Assembly (NCBI GenBank): GCA_916613615.1
Contig: OU744737.1
Span: 702,001 to 766,000 of the forward strand
DNA length: 64,000 nt
From: Steromphala cineraria
Lineage: Eukaryota; Mollusca; Gastropoda; Trochida; Trochidae
Direction of reading: 5' to 3'
Below the pieces are notes generated by a model, which did not search any database, was not told the DNA's origin, and was given only the letters and a program-made list of their open reading frames with translations. Shown piece by piece: positions 41,689 through 54,530 of this stretch; position 1 is the first letter of the stretch, and each line of letters begins with the position of its first letter. The position numbers and the translations under genes are program-made.

Positions 41689-44600
41689 AAACTGTAAGAA
41701 ATTAGTGACTGAACATGTGATATCTGTCTTTTGCTAAGAATCAACTCAAAATTAAAGACGTCTGAGACATGCCCACTTAACAAAGTCAATCCTTGGCATT
41801 GCAGTATTAGGAGGAAAGTTTTTCCGTTTGAAGAGTTTCGAGACATTTGCTAAGAATCAAATGAAAGTTAAAGACGTCTGAGACACGCACACTTAAAATA
41901 GTCAATCCTTGGCATTGCAGTATTAGGAGGAAAGTTCTTCCATTTTAAGAGATTCTAGACATGGACATTGTATCCAACCAGCATATTTTACATCTAAAGT
42001 GTTAGAAATGAGTGACTGAACATGTGATATCTGTCTTTTGCTAAGAATCAAACGAAAATTAAAGACGTCTGAGACACGTCCACTTAAAATAGTCAATCCT
42101 TGGCATTGCAGTATTAGGAGGAAAGTTTTTCCGTTTTAAGAGTTTCTAGACAAGGATATTGTATCCAACCAGCATATTTTACATCTAAAGTATTATAATT
42201 GAGTGACTGATCATGTGATATCTGTCTTTTGCTAGGAATCAAACGAACAGTAAAGACATCTGAGACACGCCCACTTAAAATAGTCAATCCTTGGCATTGC
42301 AGTATTAGGAGGAAAGTTTTTCCGTTTTAAGAGTAACTAGACATGGATATTGTATCCAACCAGCATATTTTACATCTAAAGTGTTAGAAATGAGTGACAG
42401 AACATGTAATATCTGTCTTTTGCTTAGACTTAAACGAAAGTTAAAGACGTCTGAGACACGCCCACTTAAAATAGTCAATCCTTCGCATTGCAGTATTAGG
42501 AGGATGTTTTTTCACATTCAAGAGTTGCTTGACATTGATGTTGTAACTAACCAATATATTTTACATCTAAACTGTAAGAAATTAGTGACTGAACATGTGA
42601 TATCTGTCTTTTGCTAAGAATCAACTCAAAATTAAAGACGTCTGAGACATGCCCACTTAACAAAGTCAATCCTTGGCATTGCAGTATTAGGAGGAAAGTT
42701 TTTCCGTTTTAAGAGATTCTAGACATGGACATTGTATCCAACCAGCATATTTTACATCTAAAGTGTTAGAAATGAGTGACAGAATATGTGAGATCTGTCT
42801 TTTGCTTAGACTTAAACGAAAGTTAAAGACGTCTGAAACACTCCCACTTAAAATAGTCAATCCTTGGCATTGCAGTATTAGGAGGAAAGTTTTTTCGTTT
42901 TAAGAGATTCTAGACATGGACATTGTATCCAACCAGCATATTTTACATTTAAAGTGTTAGAAATGAGTGACTGAACATGGGATATCTGTCTTTTGCTAAG
43001 AATCAACTTAAAATTTAAGACATCTGAGACATGCCCTCATGAAATACTCAATCCTTGGTATTGCAGTATTAGGAGGATGTTTTTTCACATTCAAGAGTTG
43101 CTTGACATTGATGTTGTAACTATCAAATATATTTTACATCTAAACTGTAAGAAATGAGTAAATGAACATGTGATATCTGTCTTTTGCTAAGAATCAACTC
43201 AAAATTAAAGACGTCTGAGACACGCCCACTTAAAATAGTCAATCCTTGGCATTGCAGTATTAGGAGGAAAGTTTTTCCGTTTTAAGAGTTTCGAGACATG
43301 GATATTGTATCCAACCAGCATGTTGTACACTTGAAGTGTCAGAAATGAGTGACTGAACATGTGATTTCTGTCTTTTGCTAAGAATCAACTCAAAATTAAA
43401 GGCGTCTGTGACATGCCCTCATGAAATACTCAATCCTTGGTATTGCAGTATTAGGAGGAGGTTTTTTTCACATTCAAGAGTTGCTTGACATTGATGTTGT
43501 AACTAACCAATATATTTTACATCTAAACTGTAAGAAATTAGTGACTGAACATGTGATATCTGTCTTTTGCTAAGAATCAACTCAAAATTAAAGACGTCTG
43601 AGACACGCCCACTTAACAAAGTCAATCCTTGGCATTGCAGTATTAGGAGGAAAGTTTTTCCGTTTGAAGAGTTTCGAGACATGGATATTGTATCCAACCA
43701 GCATATTTTACATCTAAAGTGTTAGAAATGAGTGACAGAAATGTGATATCTATCTTTTGCTAAGAATCAAACGAAAATTAAAGACGTCTGAGACACGCCC
43801 AATTAAAATAGTCAATCCTTGGCATTGCAGTATTAGGAGGAAAGTTTTTCCGTTTTAAGAGTTTCTAGACATGGATATTGTATCCAACCAGCATATTTTA
43901 CATCTAAAGTATTAGAATTGAGTGACTGATCATGTGATATCTGTCTTTTGCTAGGAATCAAACGAAAAGTAAAGACATCTGATACACGCCCACTTAAAAT
44001 AGTCAATCCTTGGCATTGCAGTATTAGGAGGAAAGTTTTTCCGTTTTAAGAGTTTCGAGACATGGCTATTGTATCCAATCAGCATATTGTACACTTAAGG
44101 TGTCAGAAATGAGTGACTAAACATGTGATTACTGTCTTTTGCTAAGAATCAACTCAAAATTAAAGGCGTCTGTGACATGCCCTCATGAAATACTCAATCC
44201 TTGGTATTGCAGTATTAGGAGGATGTTTTTTTCACATTCAAGAGTTGCTTGACATTGATGTTGTAACTAACCAATATATTTTACATCTAAACTGTAAGAA
44301 ATTAGTGACTGAACATGTGATATCTGTCTTTTGCTAAGAATCAACTCAAAATTAAAGACGTCTGAGACATGCCCACTTAACAAAGTCAATCCTTGGCATT
44401 GCAGTATTAGGAGGAAAGTTTTTCCGTTCTAAGAGATACTAGACATGGACATTGTATCCAACCAGCATATTTTACATCTAAAGTGTTAGAAATGAGTGAC
44501 AGAACATGTGAGATCTGTCTTTTGCTTAGACTTAAACGAACGTTAAAGACGTCTGAAACACGCCCACTTAAAATAGTCAATCCTTGGCATTGCATTATTA

Positions 44601-44706
44601 GGAGGAAAGTTTTTTCGTTTTAAGAGATTCTAGACATGGACATTGTATCCAACCAGCATATTTTACATCTAAAGTGTTAGAAATGAGTGACAGAACATGT
44701 GAGATC
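41689..44706. repeat. 191-bp satellite array, left block
   Basis: Monomers of 191 bp (spacing of TGTCTTTTGCT words, e.g. 42415, 42606, 42797). Conserved blocks are CTGTCTTTTGCTAAGAATCA, AAAGACGTCTGAGACACGCC, AATCCTTGG.ATTGCAGTAT, GAGACATGG.TATTGTATCC and ATTTTACATCTAAA. A 113-bp deletion monomer lies near 41850. Minus-strand open frames of 60-80 codons are satellite translations; 191 is not divisible by three, so frames break each unit. Confidence 0.95.
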
Positions 44707-46165
44707 TGTCACAAAGTGACTATGGTACTCAGTGATAACAAAGAGGAATTTGAAACACAAAATTTATTACAAACAACAATAAAAAAAAACAATTACAAAG
44801 TAAACGAGAAGACGCGAGATTTCAATTTGATGTCATAGGGTCAACTCAACCTGAAAAGAGAAATCATATATTGTTGCTAGCAGTGCCCAGGTGCCATGCA
44901 GAACGTCAGAGTGCACACGTGATATTAGTCGAATATTAGCTGAACTGGAGCTGCAACAGAAATATCTCAATTACACACAAATTTCACAATATCAAACCCT
45001 ATGGCATCATACCGAATTAAAACAAAAACTGTTAACTTTACAAGAAAACAATTACATTACATTTACTTGAAATACACTTAAAGATTTAACACTGATTTGT
45101 TCTATGAAACACTGATAACTTCCTTTGATTACTTTACGGTAATATCATTATAGCATATTCAAAGTAACATATGAATATCAGAAAATCTTCAATTAATTCA
45201 AATATCACATAAACAATTCAACACAACTCAAAGTGTCAAAATTCACATTCCAAATATCTCACAACATAAACATTCACAATCACCACAATCAATATAGAAG
45301 AATGTCAATTCTTACATGACAATACACATTGTAACACAAACAACAATGCTCAACAATTTCTCCATGAAACTTTCATGGGCTCATCCTTGTGCCTGACTCC
45401 ACAAGGTCACCTTGACATACAGTCAAAGGTACAGTCGTAACATACGACACAGCTGCATCGATAACAGCAACATCCGTACTCAGTACGGTCACCGGATCCA
45501 CAGCCCAGACCTTTCGTACTGGCTACACCATGGTCCGTACATGACTTCACTGGGGTCACCACACAACACGGTCTTCAGGGTGGACCGACACTAGGGTCAA
45601 AGGTCGTGATTGTAGAGCAAGTCTACGCTTGGATGCACTACAACAAACAACCATAAAATTCTAAGATATACAACACATATTACAATCCAAACCCTCAAAC
45701 AAACAAAACCTTACCGCTAGTTAATTACAAAGATAATTAGCCAATTAAATCTTGTAATTAGTTAAACACTCAAAATATACTTACTCCAATCTTGATAAAC
45801 AGGCTGTCCCTCAGGGAGTTGTTTCCACCCGGTACTGATTTACCGTATGATGGTCCCCAACATCTGTTTATCACCTACACACAAAGTGCATACATCAAAT
45901 ACAACTTTCTACATTAAGTCAAACATTTCAACATTAAAAAGCATACAAGTACATATCCATCTCACCCTCACAGCATGAAGCCCCGGCAACAACACCAATG
46001 CAAGTGTCAACTAACCAGACAGCTTGCCTTTTATACCATTGCACTCATGCCTTGCATGCTTTTCTTGCTTGGCTTAAGAGTAAGTCAGCTTGCTCTGAGC
46101 TTCTGGGTTCTGGGTTCAATTGGGTCACTGTTACCTTGGTGAAATTTATCATCCAGTTTGTGACA
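44707..46165 (-). mobile_element. 1.46-kb insertion in the satellite, probable solo LTR
   Basis: Ends TGTCACAAA ... TTTGTGACA, i.e. TG..CA with a 9-bp inverted terminal repeat. It is flanked by AGATC on both sides (44702-44706 and 46166-46170), a 5-bp duplication typical of Gypsy or BEL elements. Because the satellite also reads TGTC here, the duplication could be up to 9 bp. On the minus strand an AATAAA (44763-44768) sits about 60 bp before the end, as in an LTR. No coding capacity. Alternative: a DNA transposon with TGTCACAAA ends and a 9-bp duplication. Confidence 0.72.
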
Positions 46166-46551
46166 AGATCTGTCTTTTGCTTAAACTTAAACGAAAGTTA
46201 AAGACGTCTGAAACACGCCCACTTAACAAAGTCAATCCTTGGCATTGCAGTATTAGGAGGAAAGTTTTTCCGTTTGAAGAGTTTCGAGACATGGATATTG
46301 TATCCAACCAGCATATTTTACATCTAAAGTGTTAGAAATGAGTGACTGAACATGTGATATCTGTCTTTTGCTAAGAATCAACATAAAATTTAAGACATCT
46401 GAGACATGCCCTCATGAAATACTCAATCCTTGGCATTGCAGTATTAGGAGGAATCTTTTTCAGATTTAAGAGTTTCGAGACATGGCTATTGTATCCAATC
46501 AGCATGTTGTACACTTGAAGTGTCAGAAATGAGTGACTGAACATGTGATTT

Positions 46552-48845
46552 CTGTCTTTTGCTAAGAATCAACTCAAAATTAAAGGCGTCTGTGACATGC
46601 CCTCATGAAATACTCAATCCTTGGTATTGCAGTATTAGGAGGAGGTTTTTTTCACATTCAAGAGTTCCTTGACATTGATGTTGTAACTAACCAATATATT
46701 TTACATCTAAACTGTAAGAAATTAGTGACTGAACATGTGATATCTGTCTTTTGCTAAGAATCAACTCAAAATTAAAGACGTCTGAGACACGCCCACTTAA
46801 CAAAGTCAATCCTTGGCATTGCAGTATTAGGAGGAAAGTTTTTCCGTTTGAAGAGTTTCGAGACATGGATATTGTATCCAACCAGCATATTTTACATCTA
46901 AAGTGTTAGAAATGAGTGACAGAAAATGTGACATCTATCTTTTGCTAAGAATCAAACGAAAATTAAAGACGTCTGAGACACGCCCACTTAAAATAGTCAA
47001 TCCTTGGCATTGCAGTATTAGGAGGAAAGTTTTTCCGTTTTAAGAGATTCTAGACATGGACATTGTATCCAACCAGCATATTTTACATCTAAAGTGTTAC
47101 AAATGAGTGACAGAACATGTGAGATCTGTCTTTTGCTTAAACTTAAACTAAAGTTAAAGACGTCTGAAACACGCCCACTTAAAATAGTCAATCCTTGGCA
47201 TTGCAGTATTAGGAGGAAAGTTTTTCCGTTTTAAGAGATTCTAGACATGGATATTGTATCCAACCAGCATATTTTACATCTAAAGTATTAGAATTGAGTG
47301 ACTGATCATGTGATATCTGTCTTTTGCTAGGAATCAAACGAAAAGTAAAGACATCTGAGACACGCCCACTTTAAATAGTCAATCCTTGGCATTGCAGTAT
47401 TAGGAGGAATCTTTTTCAGATTTAAGAGTTTCGAGACATGGCTATTGTATCCAATCAGCATGTTGTACACTTGAAGTGTCAGAAATGAGTGACTGAACAT
47501 GTGATATCTGTCTTTTGCTAATAATCAACTCAAAATTAAAGACGTCTGAGACACGCCCACTTAAAATAGTCAATCCTTGGCATTGCAGTATTAGGAGGAA
47601 TCTTTTTCAGATTTAAGAGTTTCGAGACATGGCTATTGTATCCAATCAGCATGTTGTACACTTGAAGTGTCAGAAATGAGTGACTGAACATGTGATTTCT
47701 GTCTTTTGCTAAGAATCAACTCAAAATTAAAGGCGTCTGTGACATGCCCTCATGAAATACTCAATCCTTGGTATTGCAGTATTAGGAGGAGGTTTTTTTC
47801 ACATTCAAGAGTTGCTTGACATTGATGTTGTAACTAACCAATATATTTTACATCTAAACTGTAAGAAATTAGTGACTGAACATGTGATATCTGTCTTTTG
47901 CTAAGAATCAACTCAAAATTAAAGACGTCTGAGACACGCCCACTTAACAAAGTCAATCCTTGGCATTGCAGTATTAGGAGGAAAGTTTTTCCGTTTGAAG
48001 AGTTTCGAGACATGGATATTGTATCCAACCAGCATATTTTACATCTAAAGTGTTAGAAATGAGTGACAGAAAATGTGACATCTATCTTTTGCTAAGAATC
48101 AAACGAAAATTAAAGACGTCTGAGACACGCCCACTTAAAATAGTCAATCCTTGGCATTGCAGTATTAGGAGGAAAGTTTTTCCGTTTTAAGAGATTCTAG
48201 ACATGGACATTGTATCCAACCAGCATATTTTACATCTAAAGTGTTACAAATGAGTGACAGAACATGTGAGATCTGTCTTTTGCTTCAACTTAAACGAAAG
48301 TTAAAGACGTCTGAAACACGCCCACTTAAAATAGTCAATCCTTGGCATTGCAGTATTAGGAGGAAAGTTTTTCCGTTTTAAGAGATTCTAGACATGGACA
48401 TTGTATCCAACCAGCCTATTTTACATCTAAAGTGTTAGAAATGAGTGACTGAACATGTGATATCTGTCTTTTGCTAAGAATCAACTTAAAATTTAAGACA
48501 TCTGAGACATGCCCTCATGAAATACTCAATCCTTGGTATTGCAGTTTTAGGAGGATGTTTTTTCACATTCAAGAGTTGCTTGACATTGATGTTGTAACTA
48601 TCAAATATATTTTACATCTAAACTGTAAGAAATGAGTAACTGAACTTGTGATATCTGTCTTTTGCTAAGAATCAACTCAAAATTAAAGACGTCTGAGACA
48701 CGCCCACTTAAAATAGTCAATCCTTGGCATTGCAGTATTAGTAGGAGGTTGTTTTCACATTCAAGAGTTGCTTGACATTGATGTTGTAACTAAACAATAT
48801 ATTTTACATCTAAACTGTAAGAAATTAGTGACTGAACATGTGATA
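46552..48845. repeat. Satellite higher-order repeat, ~1147-bp unit duplicated
   Basis: Blocks offset by 1147 bp (six monomers) share private variants: the AAAGGCGTCTGTGACATGCC monomer, the GGAGGAGGTTTTTTTCAC variant and GTGACATCTATCTTTTGC (46929 and 48076). This is a six-monomer higher-order unit present twice in tandem. Confidence 0.7.
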
Positions 48846-51249
48846 TCTGTCTTTTGCTAAGAATCAACTCAAAATTAAAGACGTCTGAGACACGCCCACT
48901 TAACAAAGTCAATCCTTGGCATTGCAGTATTAGGAGGAAAGTTTTTCCGTTTGAAGAGTTTCGAGACATGGATATTGTATCCAACCACCATATTTTACAT
49001 CTAAAGTGTTAGAAATGAGTGACAGAAAATGTGATATCTATCTTTTGCTAAGAATCAAACGAAAATTAAAGACGTCTGAGACACGCCAACTTAAAATAGT
49101 CAATCCTTGGCATTGCAGTATTAGGAGGAAAGTTTTTCCGTTTTAAGAGTTTCAAGACATGGATATTGTATCCAACCAGCATATTTTACATCTAAAGTGT
49201 TAGAAATGAGTGACAGAACATGTGATATCTGTCTTTTGCTTAGACTTAAACGAAAGTTAAAGACGTCTGAGACACGCCCACTTAAAATAGTCAATCCTTG
49301 TCATTGCAGTATTGGGAGGAATTTTTTTCAGATTTAAGAGTTTCGAGACATGGCTATTGTATCCAATCATCATATTGTACACTTAAGGTGTCAGAAATGA
49401 GTGACTGAACATGTGATTTCTGTCTTTTGCTAAGAATCAACTCAAAATTAAAGGCGTCTGTGACATGCCCTCATGAAATACTCAATCCTTGGTATTGCAG
49501 TATTAGGAGGATGTTTTTTTCACATTCAAGAGTTGCTTGACATTGATGTTGTAACTAACCAATATATTTTACATCTAAACTGTAAGAAATTAGTGACTGA
49601 ACATGTGATATCTGTCTTTTGCTAAGAATCAACTCAAAATTAAAGACGTCTGAGACATGCCCACTTAACAAAGTCAATCCTTGGCATTGCAGTATTAGGA
49701 GGAAAGTTTTTCCGTTTGAAGAGTTTCGAGACATTTGATAAGAATCAAATGAAAGTTAAAGACGTCTGAGACACGCACACTTAAAATAGTCAATCCTTGG
49801 CATTACAGTATTAGGAGGAAAGTTTTTCCGTTTTAAGAGATTCTAGACATGGACATTGTATCCAACCAGCATATTTTACATCTAAAGTGTTAGAAATGAG
49901 TGACAGAACATGTGAGATCTGTCTTTTGCTTAGACTTAAACGAAAGTTAAAGACGTCTGAAACACGCCCACTTAAAATAGTCAATCCTAGGCATTGCAGT
50001 ATTAGGAGGAAAGTTTTTCCGTTTTAAGAGATTCTAGACATGGACATTGTATCCATCCAGCATATTTTACATCTAAAGTGTTAGAAATGAGTGACTGAAC
50101 ATGTGATATCTGTCTTTTGCTAAGAATAAACATAAAATTTAAGACATCTGAGACATGCCCTCATGAAATACTCAATCCTTGGTATTGCAGTATTAGGAGG
50201 ATGTTTTTTCACATTCAGGAGTTGCTTGACATTGATGTTGTAACTATCAAATATATTTTACATCTAAACTGTAAGAAATGAGTAACTGAACATGTGATAT
50301 CTGTCTTTTGCTAATAATCAACTCAAAATTAAAGACGTCTGAGACACGCCCACTTAAAATAGTCAATCCTTGGCATTGCAGTATTAGGAGGAATCTTTTT
50401 CAGATTTAAGAGTTTCGAGACATGGCTATTGTATCCAATCAGCATGTTGTACACATGAAGTGTCAGAAATGAGTGACTGAACATGTGATTTCTGTCTTTT
50501 GCTAAGAATCAACTCAAAATTAAAGGCGTCTGTGACATGCCCTCATGAAATACTCAATCCTTGGTATTGCAGTATTAGGAGGAGGTTTTTTTCACATTCA
50601 AGAGTTGCTTGACATTGATGTTGTAACTAACCAATATATTTTACATCTAAACTGTAAGAAATTAGTGACTGAACATGTGATATCTGTCTTTTGCTAAGAA
50701 TCAACTCAAAATTAAAGACGTCTGAGACACGCTCACTTAACAAAGTCAATCCTTGGCATTGCAGTATTAGGAGGAAAGTTTTTCCGTTTTAAGAGATTCT
50801 AGACATGGACATTGTATCCAACCAGCATATTTTACATCTAAAAAGTTAGAAATGAGTGACAGAACATGTGAGATCTGTCTTTTGCTTAGACTTAAACGAA
50901 AGTTAAAGACGTCTGAAACACGCCCACTTAAAATAGTCAATCCTTGGCATTGCAGTATTAGGAGGAAAGTTTTTCCGTTTTAAGAGATTCTAGACATGGA
51001 TATTGTATCCAACCAGCATATTTTACATCTAAAGTGTTAGAAATGAGTGACAGAACATGTGATATCTGTCTTTTGTTTAGACTTAAACGAAAGTTAAAGA
51101 CGTCTGAGACACGCCCACTTAAAATAGTCAATCCTTGGCATTGCAGTATTAGGAGGAAAGTTTTTCCGTTTTAAGAGATTCTAGACATGGACATTGTATC
51201 CAACCAGCATATTTTACATCTAAAGTGTTAGAAATGAGTGACTGAACAT

Positions 51250-54200
51250 GTGATATCTGTCTTTTGCTAAGAATCAAACGAAAATTAAAGACGTCTGAGA
51301 CACGCCCACTTAAAATAGTCAATCCTTGGCATTGCAGTATTGGGAGGAATTTTTTTCAGATTTAAGAGTTTCGAGACATGGCTATTGTATCCAATCATCA
51401 TATTGTACACTTAAGGTGTCAGAAATGAGTGACTGAACATGTGATATCTGTCTTTTGCTAAGAATCAACTCAAAATTAAAGACGTCTGAGACATGCCCAC
51501 TTAACAAAGTCAATCCTTGGCATTGCAGTATTAGGAGGAAAGTTTTTCCGTTTGAAGAGTTTCGAGACATTTGATAAGAATAAAATGAAAGTTAAAGACG
51601 TCTGAGACACGCCCACTTAAAATAGTCAATCCTTGGCATTGCAGTATTAGGAGGAAAGTTTTTCCGTTTTAAGAGTTTCGAGACATGGATATTGTATCCA
51701 ATCAGCATATTTTACATCTAAAGTGTTAGAAATGAGTGACAGAACATGTGATATCTGTCTTTTGCTAAGACTTAAACGAAAGTTAAAGACGTCTGAGACA
51801 CGCCCACTTAAAATAGTCAATCCTTGGCATTGCAGTATTAAGAAGAATTTTTTTCAGATTTAAGAGTTTCGAGACATGGCTATTGTATCCAACCAGCATA
51901 TTTTACACTTAAAGTGTCAGAAATGAGTAACTGAACATGTGATATCTGTCTTTTGCAAGAATCAACTCAAAATTAAAGACGTCTGAGACATGCCCTCATG
52001 AAACACTCAATCCTTGGTATTGCAGTATTAGGAGGATGTTTTTTCATATTCAGGAGTTTCTAGACATGGATGTTGTAACTAACCAATATATTTTACATCT
52101 AAATTGTAAGAAATGAGTGACTTAACATGTGATATCTGGCTTTGCTAAGAATCAAATTAACATTAAAGATGTCTGAGACACGCCCATTTAAAATAGTCTA
52201 TCCTTGGCATTGCAGTATTAGGAGGAAAGTTTTTCCGTTTTAAGAGTTTCTAGACATGGATATTGTATCCAACCAGCATATTTTACATCTAAAGTGATAG
52301 AAATGAGTGACAGAACATGTGATATCTGTCTTTTGCTTAGACTTAAACAAAAGTTAAAGACGTCTGAGACGCCCACTTAAAATAGTCAATCCTTGGCATT
52401 GCAGTATTAGGAGGAATTTTTTTCAGATTTAAGAGTTTCTAGACATAGGTATTGTATCCAACCAGCATATTTTACACTTAAAGTGTCAGAAATGAGTAAC
52501 TGAACATGTGATTTCTGTCTTTTTCTAAGAATCAACTCAAAATTGAAGACGTCTGAAACATGCCCTCATGAAATGCTCAATCCTTGGTATTGCAGTATTA
52601 GGAGGATGTTTTTTCAGGTTCAAGAGTTTCTAGATATAGGTATTGTATCCAACCAGCATATTTTTCATCTAAACTGTAAGAAATGAGTGACTGAACATGT
52701 GATATCTGTCTTTTGCTAAGAATCAAACGAAAATTAAAGACGTCTGAGACACGCCCACTTCAAATAGTCAATCCTTGGCATTGCAGTATTAGGAGGAAAG
52801 TTTTTCCGTTTTAAGAGTTTCGAGACATGGATATTGTATCCAACCAGCATATTTTACATCTAAAGTGTTAGAAATGAGTGACAGAACATGTGATATCTGT
52901 CTTTTGCTAAGAATCAAACGAAAATTAAAGACGTCTGAGACACGCCCACTTAAAATAGTCAATCCTTGGCATTGCAGTATTGGGAGGAATTTTTTTCAGA
53001 TTTAAGAGTTTCGAGACATGGCTATTGTATCCAATCATCATATTGTACACTTAAGGTGTCAGAAATGAGTGACTGAACATGTGATATCTGTCTTTTGCTA
53101 AGAATCAACTCAAAATTAAAGACGTCTGAGACATGCCCACTTAACAAAGTCAATCCTTGGCATTGCAGTATTAGGAGGAAAGTTTTTCCGTTTGAAGAGT
53201 TTCGAGACATTTGATAAGAATCAAATGAAAGTTAAAGACGTCTGAGACACGCACACTTAAAATAGTCAATCCTTGGCATTGCAGTATTAGGAGGAAAGTT
53301 TTTCCGTTTTAAGAGTTTCGAGACATGGATATTGTATCCAATCAGCATATTTTACATCTAAAGTGTTAGAAATGAGTGACAGAACATGTGATATCTGTCT
53401 TTTGCTAAGACTTAAACGAAAGTTAAAGACGTCTGAGACACGCCCACTTAAAATAGTCAACCCTTGGCATTGCAGTATTAAGAAGAATTTTTTTCAGATT
53501 TAAGAGTTTCGAGACATGGCTATTGTATCCAACCAGCATATTTTACACTTAAAGTGTCAGAAATGAGTAACTGAACATGTGATATCTGTCTTTTGCAAGA
53601 ATCAACTCAAAATTAAAGACGTCTGAGACATGCCCTCATGAAACACTCAATCCTTGGTATTGCAGTATTAGGAGGATGTTTTTTCATATTCAGGAGTTTC
53701 TAGACATGGATGTTGTAACTAACCAATATATTTTACATCTAAATTGTAAGAAATGAGTGACTTAACATGTGATATCTGGCTTTGCTAAGAATCAAATTAA
53801 CATTAAAGATGTCTGAGACACGCCCATTTAAAATAGTCTATCCTTGGCATTGCAGTATTAGGAGGAAAGTTTTTCCGTTTTAAGAGTTTCTAGACATGGA
53901 TATTGTATCCAACCAGCATATTTTACATCTAAATTGATAGAAATGAGTGACAGAACATGTGATATCTGTCTTTTGCTTAGACTTAAACAAAAGTTAAAGA
54001 CGTCTGAGACACGCCCACTTAAAATAGTCAATCCTTGGCATTGCAGTATTAGGAGGAATTTTTTTCAGATTTAAGAGTTTCTAGACATAGGTATTGTATC
54101 CAACCAGCATATTTTACACTTAACGTGTCAGAAATGAGTAACTGAACATGTGATTTCTGTCTTTTTCTAAGAATCAACTCAAAATTGAAGACGTCTGAAA

Positions 54201-54530
54201 CATGCCCTCATGAAATGCTCAATCCTTGGTATTGCAGTATTAGGAGGATGTTTTTTCAGGTTCAAGAGTTTCTAGATATAGGTATTGTATCCAACCAGCA
54301 TATTTTTCATCTAAACTGTAAGAAATGAGTGACTGAACATGTGATATCTGTCTTTTGCTAAGAATCAAACGAAAATTAAAGACGTCTGAGACACGCCCAC
54401 TTCAAATAGTCAATCCTTGGCATTGCAGTATTAGGAGGAAAGTTTTTCCGTTTTAAGAGTTTCGAGACATGGATATTGTATCCAACCAGCATATTTTACA
54501 TCTAAAGTGTTAGAAATGAGTGACAGAACA
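51250..54530. repeat. Satellite higher-order repeat, ~1640-bp unit duplicated
   Basis: Copies about 51250-52890 and 52891-54530 are nearly identical. They share private markers: TTGGGAGGAATTTTTTTCAG, the CAATCATCATATTGTAC variant, the 113-bp deletion monomer and CACTTCAAATAGTC. Length equals eight full monomers plus one 113-bp monomer. A third partial copy begins near 55720 and diverges by about 56440. Confidence 0.75.
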
